Shown piece by piece: positions 18,366 to 26,438 of a DNA stretch of 33,548 nucleotides. The stretch comes from Deltaproteobacteria bacterium (GTDB taxonomy: Bacteria; Desulfobacterota; Desulfobacteria; Desulfobacterales; C00003060): the NCBI GenBank assembly GCA_030592345.1, contig JAUVJO010000003.1, forward strand, positions 1 through 33,548. The letters are read 5' to 3'. Position 1 is the first letter of the stretch; each line of letters starts with the position of its first letter. Below the pieces are notes generated by a model. That model searched no databases. It saw only the letters and a list, made by a program, of their open reading frames with translations, and was not told the origin of the DNA. The position numbers were made by a program, and so were the translations under genes.

Positions 18366-19910
18366 CTAATAACTAATATTCTTTAACAGGGGAAAGAGGA
18401 TCACTTCACGGATGGAAGGCGCATCGGTCAGCAACATGACAAATCTGTCAACGCCGATGCCTTCACCCGCTGTTGGAGGCATGCCGTATTCGAGAGCTAA
18501 CAGGTAGTCTTCGTCCATGTAGTGTGCTTCTTCGTCACCTTCCTCACGATTTTTAGCCTGATCCAAGAAGCGCTTTTTCTGGTCAATAGGGTCGTTGAGT
18601 TCCGAAAACCCGTTGGCGATCTCGTAGCCTCCAATAAAGAGCTCGAATCGCTCGGTCATATCAGGGTCCGAGCTGCTCCTCCTGGCAAGTGGCGAGATTT
18701 CCACTGGATAGCCTGTAATAAAAGTGGGCTCGGTCAGTTTGGGCTCCACTAATACGTCGAAAAGCTTTGTCAGGATCTTGCCTCTCCGCCCTTTTTTCGT
18801 AATGTGGATCCCTTTGGATTCGGCAAAATCGAGCAATCGCTTCCGATCATTGAACAGGGAAGAATCAATGCCGCCCAGATCACTCAGTGCTTCCTTCAGT
18901 GTTAATCGTCGCCAAGGTCCATCCAAGTCAATGTTCATCCCCTGGTATGTAAAATGAGTCGCCCCAAAAACCCGCTGGGTCACGAATCGGAACATCTCCT
19001 CGGTAAAATTCATAAGATCGTCATACGTCGCATAAGCCGCATAGAATTCCAACATGGTGAATTCCGGATTGTGTCGGCTTGAAACACCTTCGTTTCTGAA
19101 ATTTCGGTTTATTTCAAAAACTCGATCAACCCCCCCAATCACCAATCGCTTTAGATAGAGCTCGGGTGCTATCCGCAAGAAAAGCTCCATGCCTAATGCG
19201 TTATGAAATGTTTTAAATGGGGTAGCCTCAGCCCCGCCGGGGATGGGCTGCATCATGGGTGTCTCCACCTCGAGGAAACCCTGTTCAAGTAGATAGTCCC
19301 TAAAGGCTCGAATAATTCGTGCCCTGTTGATAAAAATGTCCCGGACACCCGGGTTCATAATCAAGTCAAGATACCTCTGGCGGTAACGCTTCTCCGGGTC
19401 CCTTAGTCCGTGGAATTTTTCGGGCAGTGGCCTAACCGCCTTACAAAGCAGGCAAATCCCTTTGGCCAAAAGAGTCCATTCACCTGTCTTTGTCTGAAAT
19501 ATTGTCCCCTTGATTCCGATGAAGTCACCAATGTCAACTTGTTTGAACAACTCGTAGGCATCTTCGCCAACCTCGTCTTTTTTTACGTAAGCTTGAAGCT
19601 GCCCCGTGTAATCCTTGAAATGGAGGAACGCAGCCCTTCCGAAAGACCTGAGCCCGACAATCCGGCCAGCCATTGCAAAAAAAGTCGAATCATCGGCAGC
19701 CGTATCTTTTTTGCCAATATGCTTCCTTACGTCCTCGACACTGTGAGACACCTTGAAATCGTTGGGATAAAGCTCGACACCCTGGTCAGCCAGTGCCTTT
19801 GCTTTTTCTCGTCGTTGGCGAACAACTTCACTCGATTCGTCCACAGTACACCGATACCTCACCGAAAAGTTTAAGAAATCTTTGCTAGCCCATTTGCCAT
19901 AACGTGTCAA
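18366..19910 (-). CDS. lysS: lysyl-tRNA synthetase, class II
   Basis: 514 aa ORF; FLEVETPMMQPIPGGAEATPFKTFHNALGMELFLRIAPELYLKRL, GEGIGVDRFVMLLTDAPSIREVILFPLLK; true start probably GTG near 19844. Confidence 0.96.
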   Translation of the reverse strand: MTRYGKWASKDFLNFSVRYRCTVDESSEVVRQRREKAKALADQGVELYPNDFKVSHSVEDVRKHIGKKDTAADDSTFFAMAGRIVGLRSFGRAAFLHFKDYTGQLQAYVKKDEVGEDAYELFKQVDIGDFIGIKGTIFQTKTGEWTLLAKGICLLCKAVRPLPEKFHGLRDPEKRYRQRYLDLIMNPGVRDIFINRARIIRAFRDYLLEQGFLEVETPMMQPIPGGAEATPFKTFHNALGMELFLRIAPELYLKRLVIGGVDRVFEINRNFRNEGVSSRHNPEFTMLEFYAAYATYDDLMNFTEEMFRFVTQRVFGATHFTYQGMNIDLDGPWRRLTLKEALSDLGGIDSSLFNDRKRLLDFAESKGIHITKKGRRGKILTKLFDVLVEPKLTEPTFITGYPVEISPLARRSSSDPDMTERFELFIGGYEIANGFSELNDPIDQKKRFLDQAKNREEGDEEAHYMDEDYLLALEYGMPPTAGEGIGVDRFVMLLTDAPSIREVILFPLLKNISY

Positions 19911-19950
19911 GGCAAAAGGCCGGGCTTAACTAGGCCACAGGGTTCGAAGA

Positions 19951-20055
19951 TATAGACTTTCAAATATTAAATTTCACAAGGCCAGAGGGAGGAGGCTGTA
20001 TTGTAATACGCCGACGACTGATAACGCAGTGAAATTTAATACGTGAAAGTCTATA
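19951..20055 (+). repeat. hairpin element family 1, copy A (105 bp)
   Basis: TATAGACTTTCAAATATTAAATTTCAC...core...GTGAAATTTAATACGTGAAAGTCTATA; core AAGGCCAGAGGGAGGAGGCTGTATTGTAATACGCCGACGACTGATAACGC. Confidence 0.95.
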
Positions 20056-20238
20056 GACAGGCAATGAGGGAATAACGGCCCTTGAATCGGACCATGAGGC
20101 TTGAGACAAAAAAAGGGAAAAGTTCAGGGGTTCAGAGATTCAGGGTTCACCGAAACCCTGAACCTTTTAACACCTGCAAAGAGGACAGCCCTGCAATCCG
20201 CATTCCGAAATACTTGAGAAGCCACTTCATCCACCGCG

Positions 20239-21450
20239 CTATTGGCCAACCATGCCTGCCATCTTGAAGATAGGCAAATACATGGAAACAACCAACCCCC
20301 CGATCGTCACACCCAAAAAGACCATCATAAAGGGCTCAATCATGGCTGTCAGGCTGGAAACAGCAGCATCCACCTCATCATCGTAGTAATCGGCTATCTT
20401 CTCGAGCATGGCATCCAAGGCCCCTGTAGATTCACCCACACCCACCATCTGACACACCATGGAAGGAAAGACCCCACTTTCTGCCAGGGGGGCTGCCATT
20501 GTTTGTCCCTCGCTGATAGCAGCGCGGACTTTGTAGACAGCCGACTCAACGGTCTTGTTACCTGCGGTCCTTGCCGTAATTTCGAGCCCGTCCAAGATTG
20601 GCACCCCACTACTGATCATGGTCCCCAGTATGCGTGTAAATTTGGCCACGGCGACCTTGCGAAGAAGCGGGCCAAAGACGGGTAGCTTCAGCAAATACTT
20701 GTCCACGAGGACACGCCCCTTTTCAGTCTTGTAAAATCGCCTGAATGCAAAGCCCAAAACCACAACAGCACCAATCATGTACAGGATGTTGCCTTTGACA
20801 AACCTGCTGAGTTCTACGACTATCTTGGTAGGTGCTGGGAGTTCACCGCCGAAATCTTTAAACATTTGTTCGAAAGTGGGAATTACAAAGACCAAGATTA
20901 CTCCAATGACCAAGACAGCAACGCAAAGGACTATAATAGGATAAGTCATGGCAGACTTCACCTGTTTTTTAAGCTTCTCAGCCTTTTCCATGTACGCGGA
21001 AAGGCGGTTTAGAATCGTATCCAAGATGCCGCCCGTCTCTCCTGCTGCCACCATATTGACAAATAGATCATCAAATATGTCCGGGTACTTCTTCAACGCA
21101 TCTGCGAGCGTCGCCCCACCCTCCACAGACTCCTTGATCTGCTTTAGCATCTTCTTAAACGTCTTGTTTTCTTGCTGAGAACACAAAATATCGAGACACT
21201 GAATCAGCGGAAGTCCGGCATTGATCATGGTTGCAAATTGCCTTGCAAATACCACCACATCAACGCGTCGCACCTTGGGTTGCAAGAAGGAAACGTTTTC
21301 AAACAGGTCCTTAGGCTTTTTCTTTATCTTGGTAGGCTTGATTTGCATGCGGCGCAGTTGAGCCTGCGCGGCGTCCTGATCAGCAGCCTCTAATTCTCCC
21401 TTGTGGATCATTCCTTTCCTGTCTTGACCCTGCCATAGATAGATTGGCAT
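20239..21450 (-). CDS. pilC: type II secretion system F / type IV pilus assembly PilC family protein
   Basis: MPIYLWQGQDRKGMIHKGELEAADQDAAQAQLRRM...FARQFATMINAGLPLIQCLDIL...; two GspF domains. Confidence 0.94.
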   Translation of the reverse strand: MPIYLWQGQDRKGMIHKGELEAADQDAAQAQLRRMQIKPTKIKKKPKDLFENVSFLQPKVRRVDVVVFARQFATMINAGLPLIQCLDILCSQQENKTFKKMLKQIKESVEGGATLADALKKYPDIFDDLFVNMVAAGETGGILDTILNRLSAYMEKAEKLKKQVKSAMTYPIIVLCVAVLVIGVILVFVIPTFEQMFKDFGGELPAPTKIVVELSRFVKGNILYMIGAVVVLGFAFRRFYKTEKGRVLVDKYLLKLPVFGPLLRKVAVAKFTRILGTMISSGVPILDGLEITARTAGNKTVESAVYKVRAAISEGQTMAAPLAESGVFPSMVCQMVGVGESTGALDAMLEKIADYYDDEVDAAVSSLTAMIEPFMMVFLGVTIGGLVVSMYLPIFKMAGMVGQ

Positions 21451-21552
21451 ACGACACCTCTGCTCGCTATTCACACTAATTTGGGTTGACGTTCACAGGT
21501 TCAGAGTTTCCCGCTGAAAGCGGGGTTCAGTGTCACCCTTCTTTTGTTAGCC

Positions 21553-21665
21553 TATAGACTTTCACATATTAAATTTCACAGCGTTATCGGTCGTCGACGT
21601 ATTACAGTATTACAATACAGCCTCCTCCCTCTGGCCTTGTGAAATTTAATATGTGAAAGTCTATA
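21553..21665 (-). repeat. hairpin element family 1, copy B (113 bp, core reversed)
   Basis: Same 27-bp terminal inverted repeats; core reversed and carrying an internal 8-bp TGTAATAC duplication. Confidence 0.95.
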
Positions 21666-21737
21666 GCTCGTAGGACAATTAAGATTACGGTAAACCCTGA
21701 ACCCTGACGGTTATTTTCAAAATTTGTGGAAATTTTA

Positions 21738-21766
21738 TTGACAAGCAGAAAAAAGAGCAATATATA
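21738..21766 (+). promoter_or_regulatory. consensus sigma70-type promoter for the PxxKW gene
   Basis: TTGACA (21738-21743), exact 17-nt spacer, TATATA (21761-21766); AAGGAGG and ATG follow within 60 nt. Confidence 0.75.
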
Positions 21767-21822
21767 TTTAGGTTTTAGTGTAACTGTTTTACACATCATA
21801 AACAAGAAAGGAGGTGGTTCCA

Positions 21823-22101
21823 ATGGACTGCACAACCGTAAAGCCGGACACGGAATGCGTATTCATGACGAAGAAAGGTTGTTCCTTTAATGGCGGCACT
21901 TGCCATGCCATCGTGGAACAATGCGAAGGATGTGACCGCACCTCAAAATTTCCTTCTGGATGGTACTGCACGGCTTGTCCAGACCCTTCACTAAAATGGA
22001 AAAGAGGCAATTGTAACTTTGCCACCCATGTGAAGGATACAGCCAAGAGCAAGGTTGACAAGACGAATCCGCTCAAGGCATCCAAGCGAAATGCCCACTA
22101 G
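21823..22101 (+). CDS. PxxKW-type cysteine-rich small protein
   Basis: 92 aa, 9 Cys, CPDPSLKWKRGNC motif; SD AAGGAGG upstream of ATG 21823; ORF track start at 21814 is an upstream in-frame GTG. Confidence 0.85.
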   Translation: MDCTTVKPDTECVFMTKKGCSFNGGTCHAIVEQCEGCDRTSKFPSGWYCTACPDPSLKWKRGNCNFATHVKDTAKSKVDKTNPLKASKRNAH

Positions 22102-22133
22102 TGTTACGTCTTAGTCAATGGTCATTGGGTAAA

Positions 22134-22239
22134 CGTTCACCGTTTTCCGTTCACCGTTTTCCGTTCTTCGATAAGCACAACGGGAATTATGTCCCGATAT
22201 CCCCGGTGGACGGACAACGGATAACGGACTTCGGTTAAC
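22134..22239. repeat. inverted heptad arrays flanking a small hairpin
   Basis: cgttcac cgttttc cgttcac cgttttc cgttctt (22134-22168); cgggaattatgtcccg hairpin (22181-22196); ggtggac ggacaac ggataac ggacttc ggttaac (22205-22239). Confidence 0.92.
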
Positions 22240-22247
22240 GATTACGA

Positions 22248-23453
22248 CTAGACCAGCTTTCCAAGTGCAACCTCTATCCTGTTGAGACCTTCCTCTATTG
22301 TCTCAAGATTTGTTGCACAGGAAAATCTGATAAAATCCTCTGCACCAAAGGCACTCCCCGGCACAAGTGCGACCCGTGCCTCGGTCAAAAGGTACTCACA
22401 CAGATTGCTGGAGCCCTCCACAATCTTCCCGTCTTGGCGATCTGCCTTGAAATAGTGGTTAAAATCGGCGAAGGCATAAAAGGCGCCTCCTGGCATGTTG
22501 CAATCAACACCAGGTATGGCATTCAATCGTTTTACGAGGTATTTGCACCGCTGCTCAAAGGCTTGAACCATTTCCAGGACCGAATCCTGCGGACCGTTCA
22601 ATGCAGCGATCCCTGCCCTCTGAGCAATGGAATTGGGATTTGAAGTACTTTGGCTCTGGATTTTTGTCATTCCTGCAATCACTTCGCGGGCCCCGCCCAC
22701 ATACCCGATGCGCCATCCTGTCATGGCGTAGGTTTTCGACAATCCGTTGACAACAAACGTCTTTGATTTGAGACCTTCGCTTACCTGCGCAATGCTGTGA
22801 AAGGGTTTGCATCCAAAAATCAGCTTTTCGTAGATTTCATCTGAGACCACCGAGATATCGTGTCTTTCGACAACCTCAGCCAAGGCTTCCAGTTCCGATC
22901 TGGTGTAGACCGATCCTGTCGGGTTGGAAGGACTGTTAAGAATCAAGAGCTTGGTTCGTGGTGTGATGCATGCCTCAAGGGCATCAGGGGATAACTTGAA
23001 GTCTTGGGATTGCCTTGTTTCTGCAATAACAGGGCTCGCTCCTGCCAGAACCACAATCGGAGGATAGGAGACCCAATAGGGGGCTGGAATGATTACCTCA
23101 TCACCAGGGTTCAACGTGGCTTGTGCCAGGTTGTAAAGCACGTGTTTGCCTCCGCACGATACCATGACCTCTTCACGCTCGTAACTCAGGTTGTTGTCTC
23201 GGCGAAGTTTTTTTATGATGGCGTCCTTGATCTCAGGCATGCCCCCTACGGCAGTGTATCGCGTGAAGCCCCCCTCCATGGCCCGCACGGCCTCCTGGCA
23301 AATATGTTTCGGCGTATCGAAATCAGGCTCTCCAACACCAAAGCTGATCACATCTACCCCAGACTCTCGCATGGACACGGCCTTTGCATTTATGGCTAAG
23401 GTCGGAGAAGGCTTGACAGCCTTGATTCGTTCAGACACCAGCATGATAACCAC
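22248..23453 (-). CDS. class I/II pyridoxal-phosphate aminotransferase (aspartate aminotransferase type)
   Basis: 401 aa; ISFGVGEPDFDTPKHI, YTAVGGMPEIKDAI, LILNSPSNPTGSVY, VVNGLSKTYAMTGWRIGY. Confidence 0.95.
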   Translation of the reverse strand: MVIMLVSERIKAVKPSPTLAINAKAVSMRESGVDVISFGVGEPDFDTPKHICQEAVRAMEGGFTRYTAVGGMPEIKDAIIKKLRRDNNLSYEREEVMVSCGGKHVLYNLAQATLNPGDEVIIPAPYWVSYPPIVVLAGASPVIAETRQSQDFKLSPDALEACITPRTKLLILNSPSNPTGSVYTRSELEALAEVVERHDISVVSDEIYEKLIFGCKPFHSIAQVSEGLKSKTFVVNGLSKTYAMTGWRIGYVGGAREVIAGMTKIQSQSTSNPNSIAQRAGIAALNGPQDSVLEMVQAFEQRCKYLVKRLNAIPGVDCNMPGGAFYAFADFNHYFKADRQDGKIVEGSSNLCEYLLTEARVALVPGSAFGAEDFIRFSCATNLETIEEGLNRIEVALGKLV

Positions 23454-23580
23454 TCACTCTATTCTAGGCTACTCCCGGTTTCCATTGGAGGCCCTGCTGA
23501 GCAGGATTCTCCTTGCCCGCAAGGCCATTACAACAACCTCAAGCAATACGGATTTTTTGAAAAGTTAGTTTTTCTTGACC

Positions 23581-23741
23581 TATACCTCGGAAGGTTATAA
23601 ATGGCGATTTTCTCGGTGAGTCATGAGCATCAAGAGCAAGGCACGAAGGCGCGGAATAGCTGGCTATTGCAAGCCTGAGCAACGCGGCTATTGATGTTCA
23701 TGGCCGGCGAAAAAGTGTCATTTGTGGCCTTTCGAGGTATA
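23581..23741 (+). repeat. hairpin element family 2, copy 2 (161 bp)
   Basis: Same length and sequence family as 18204-18364, with few substitutions. Confidence 0.94.
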
Positions 23742-23835
23742 ACATGGTAGACTCATTATAAATCAAAAAGCTCAAGAAAGACGAATCTACCTTACTATAA
23801 ATAACTATCAGACTTCGGACCGAAAGGCAATTCCT

Positions 23836-26121
23836 TTGAAAAAGAAAAGTTTGTTAAGGCATTTTTCTTTGAAAATAAAAACAGATCGCATCACCATCGC
23901 AGGGAAATGGACGTTGTATTACGTCCTGATCGGCCTTATTGCCGGCCTGGGCTCCGTCGCCTTTCAATATCTTTGCCAGATAGGGTCACACGTTTTCTTG
24001 GATCAAATGGCCGGCTACAGTCCACCCTCACCTGCCGGAGAACCTCACCTGTTTTCACCAACAAACACACCATTCAATCGTTGGATACTCTTGTTTCTGC
24101 CAGCCTTGGGAGGCATCGTTAGCGGATGGCTGGTCTATACCTTTGCCCCCGAGGCAGAAGGCCATGGGACAGATGCTGCCATTGATTCGTATCACAATAA
24201 GGGAGGATTTGTGCGTGGAAGAATACCGTTTATCAAAACTATTGCCTCCGCGCTCACCATAACCTCGGGCGGTTCAGGGGGCCGCGAGGGACCGATCGCC
24301 CAGATTGGGGCTGGCTTTGGTTCTTACCTTGCCACAAGGCTTGGACTCTCTGACAGGCAACGTCGAATTATGTTGGCAGCAGGCATTGGTGCCGGTGTCG
24401 GAAGCATCTTCCGCGCGCCGCTGGCAGGAGCGCTATTTGCTGCCGAAGTCCTTTACCGAGAGCCTGAGTTTGAAGCAGAAGTGATCATCCCTTCCGGCAT
24501 TTCGTCGGTCGTTGCTTACTGTGTCTTTTGCCTGGTGTTCGGATGGGGGTCCCTGTTTGAATCTCAGGATTTTCTTTTTCGAAACCCCTTGGAACTGGGC
24601 CCCTATATTGTGCTCGCCTTTGTCTTGGTTGGAGGCGGGATATTGTATATCAAGTCCTTTTATGGGGTGCAGCACGTTTTCAGGGAGTTCAAGATTCCCA
24701 ATCACATCAAACCGGCCATTGGAGGTCTGTGCACCGGTGTTATCGGTTTCTTTCTCCCTGCAACTCTTTCCTTCGGCTACGGCTATGCGCAAATGGCCTT
24801 AAACAACGAGGTCCCCGCCCTCTTCGGGTTTCCGACGCTTTTCCTCCTGGCCCTGGCCTTTGGAAAGATATTGACCACTGCTTTTACAATCGGCTCCGGA
24901 GGCAGTGGCGGCGTATTTGGCCCATCCATCGTTATCGGTGGGGCCTTGGGGGGGGCAGTGGGCAGGATTTTTCATGCCATCATGCCAGGTATTGTGGTCG
25001 AGCCAGGGGCATTTGTAGTTGTGGGCATGGCCGGGTTCTTTGCTGCTGTGTCCAATGCCCCGATCTCGACGATAATTTTTGTCAGCGAAATGACTAATTC
25101 ATATCACCTGCTGCTGCCCAGCTTACTGGTTTGCTCACTTGCTTACTTGCTCTCGCGAAATTGGACAATTTATATCAAGCAAGTGCCAAGCAGGATAGAT
25201 TCCAATGCACACCGCGGCGATTTCTTTGTGGATGTGCTTGGTACCATCAGGGTGAAAGAAATCCTCGGCCAGGTGAGAAGAGTGGAACTGATCCCTGAAG
25301 ATATGCCGCTCACGGCTTTCAGAAGGATGTTTTCCTCAACAGACCAGCACTATTTCCCGGTCGTAAATAAGGAGGCCCGGCTGACTGGAATATTTTCCAT
25401 TAATGACGTCAGGGGCGTTATCTTTGATCAGGAAATCGGCAGTCTCGTGGTCATGAAAGATATCGCCAACCCGGACATTATTGTTACAACCCCATCTGAA
25501 GACCTCAGTGAGGTACTCAAGAAGTTTACCATTCGCAACCTTCACAGGCTCCCGGTCGTTAAGGACGAAGATCATTCCATTCTGCTCGGGATGTTAGATA
25601 GAAGGGAGGTCATCCAGTATTACAACCAGAAAGTCGAAGTGATTAAGTCAAGACACGATAGAGAAGATATTGAGAAAAACCACGAAATCAGCCAACTCAA
25701 ACACGTACGCGTGCGCCAGGCCATGAGGAGAGACACGGAAACAATCCTGGCGAGTATGCCACTCAAGGAACTAAGGGAATTTATTTTTCAATGCAAGTAT
25801 AGCAGTTTTCCTGTAGTTGATGCCCTGGGTCTTTTGAGGGGCGTCATTTCCTTAGCTGATTGCCAGAAGGCCTTTGATGAAAAGACCGAAAAAGCGCTGA
25901 CAGCGCAAGAGATCGCCACCCGTGATCTCGTCACTGTGACTGAAGATGATACACTGTTCTTGGCCCTTACCAGAATCATTCAAGGAGATTTCTCCATACT
26001 CCCCGTAGTGAGCAAAGAGAATCCCAAATTGCTCCTGGGCGTTATCAGCCGCAGGGATATCATGTCCACATATGACGATATTGTAATCAAAAACGTGGCC
26101 AGAGATACATCAGCCGCCTGA
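23836..26121 (+). CDS. ClC-family chloride channel/transporter with four C-terminal CBS repeats
   Basis: 761 aa; GGSGGREGPIAQIGAGFGS, GSGGSGGVFGPSIVIGG selectivity motifs; four CBS-like repeats after residue about 460. Confidence 0.95.
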   Translation: MKKKSLLRHFSLKIKTDRITIAGKWTLYYVLIGLIAGLGSVAFQYLCQIGSHVFLDQMAGYSPPSPAGEPHLFSPTNTPFNRWILLFLPALGGIVSGWLVYTFAPEAEGHGTDAAIDSYHNKGGFVRGRIPFIKTIASALTITSGGSGGREGPIAQIGAGFGSYLATRLGLSDRQRRIMLAAGIGAGVGSIFRAPLAGALFAAEVLYREPEFEAEVIIPSGISSVVAYCVFCLVFGWGSLFESQDFLFRNPLELGPYIVLAFVLVGGGILYIKSFYGVQHVFREFKIPNHIKPAIGGLCTGVIGFFLPATLSFGYGYAQMALNNEVPALFGFPTLFLLALAFGKILTTAFTIGSGGSGGVFGPSIVIGGALGGAVGRIFHAIMPGIVVEPGAFVVVGMAGFFAAVSNAPISTIIFVSEMTNSYHLLLPSLLVCSLAYLLSRNWTIYIKQVPSRIDSNAHRGDFFVDVLGTIRVKEILGQVRRVELIPEDMPLTAFRRMFSSTDQHYFPVVNKEARLTGIFSINDVRGVIFDQEIGSLVVMKDIANPDIIVTTPSEDLSEVLKKFTIRNLHRLPVVKDEDHSILLGMLDRREVIQYYNQKVEVIKSRHDREDIEKNHEISQLKHVRVRQAMRRDTETILASMPLKELREFIFQCKYSSFPVVDALGLLRGVISLADCQKAFDEKTEKALTAQEIATRDLVTVTEDDTLFLALTRIIQGDFSILPVVSKENPKLLLGVISRRDIMSTYDDIVIKNVARDTSAA

Positions 26122-26132
26122 AATATCGGGGG

Positions 26133-26230
26133 GGGCGTGTCCAGAACTTTGGGGATGCACTTATGAAACGACTTGCGCCACATTTGTGGAGTACATTAAG
26201 TGCCTAAAGTGAGCTAAAGTGCCTAAAGTT
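26133..26230 (+). repeat. composite dispersed repeat copy 1 (about 70 bp unit plus 9/10-bp array)
   Basis: GGGCGTGTCCAGAACTTTGGGGATGCAC..GAAACGACTTGCGCCACATTTGTGGAGTACATTAAGTGCCTAAAGTGAGCTAAAGTG; matches 33371-33481. Confidence 0.9.
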
Positions 26231-26360
26231 AAGGTGTTCTGCCTATTTTAAATATGTTGCGCCGGAGACGCACTGCTTAATCCCGCTAAAGGCAGGACTC
26301 ACTTTCTTGCAATAATAAAACTGTTTCTTCAAGTCCTTAATCCCGCTAACAGCGGGACTC

Positions 26361-26394
26361 ACTTTAGACACTTCAGGCACTTTAGCTCACTTTC
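26361..26394. repeat. 9/10-bp array, reverse orientation, partner of 26198-26230
   Basis: actttagacacttcaggcactttagctcactttc. Confidence 0.88.
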
Positions 26395-26438
26395 TTTCTT
26401 CAGAAGGATGCGGAAAAGTTGTTGTCTCCCCACAGTTA

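Noticed and set aside
21602-21835. ORF overlapping hairpin copy B and the promoter (77 aa minus)
   Set aside because: Built from repeat sequence and the opposite strand of a strong promoter; no recognisable protein features.
26276-26365. CRISPR array
   Set aside because: Only two imperfect repeats with one spacer, no cas genes in the window, and the repeats merge with a short-period array.
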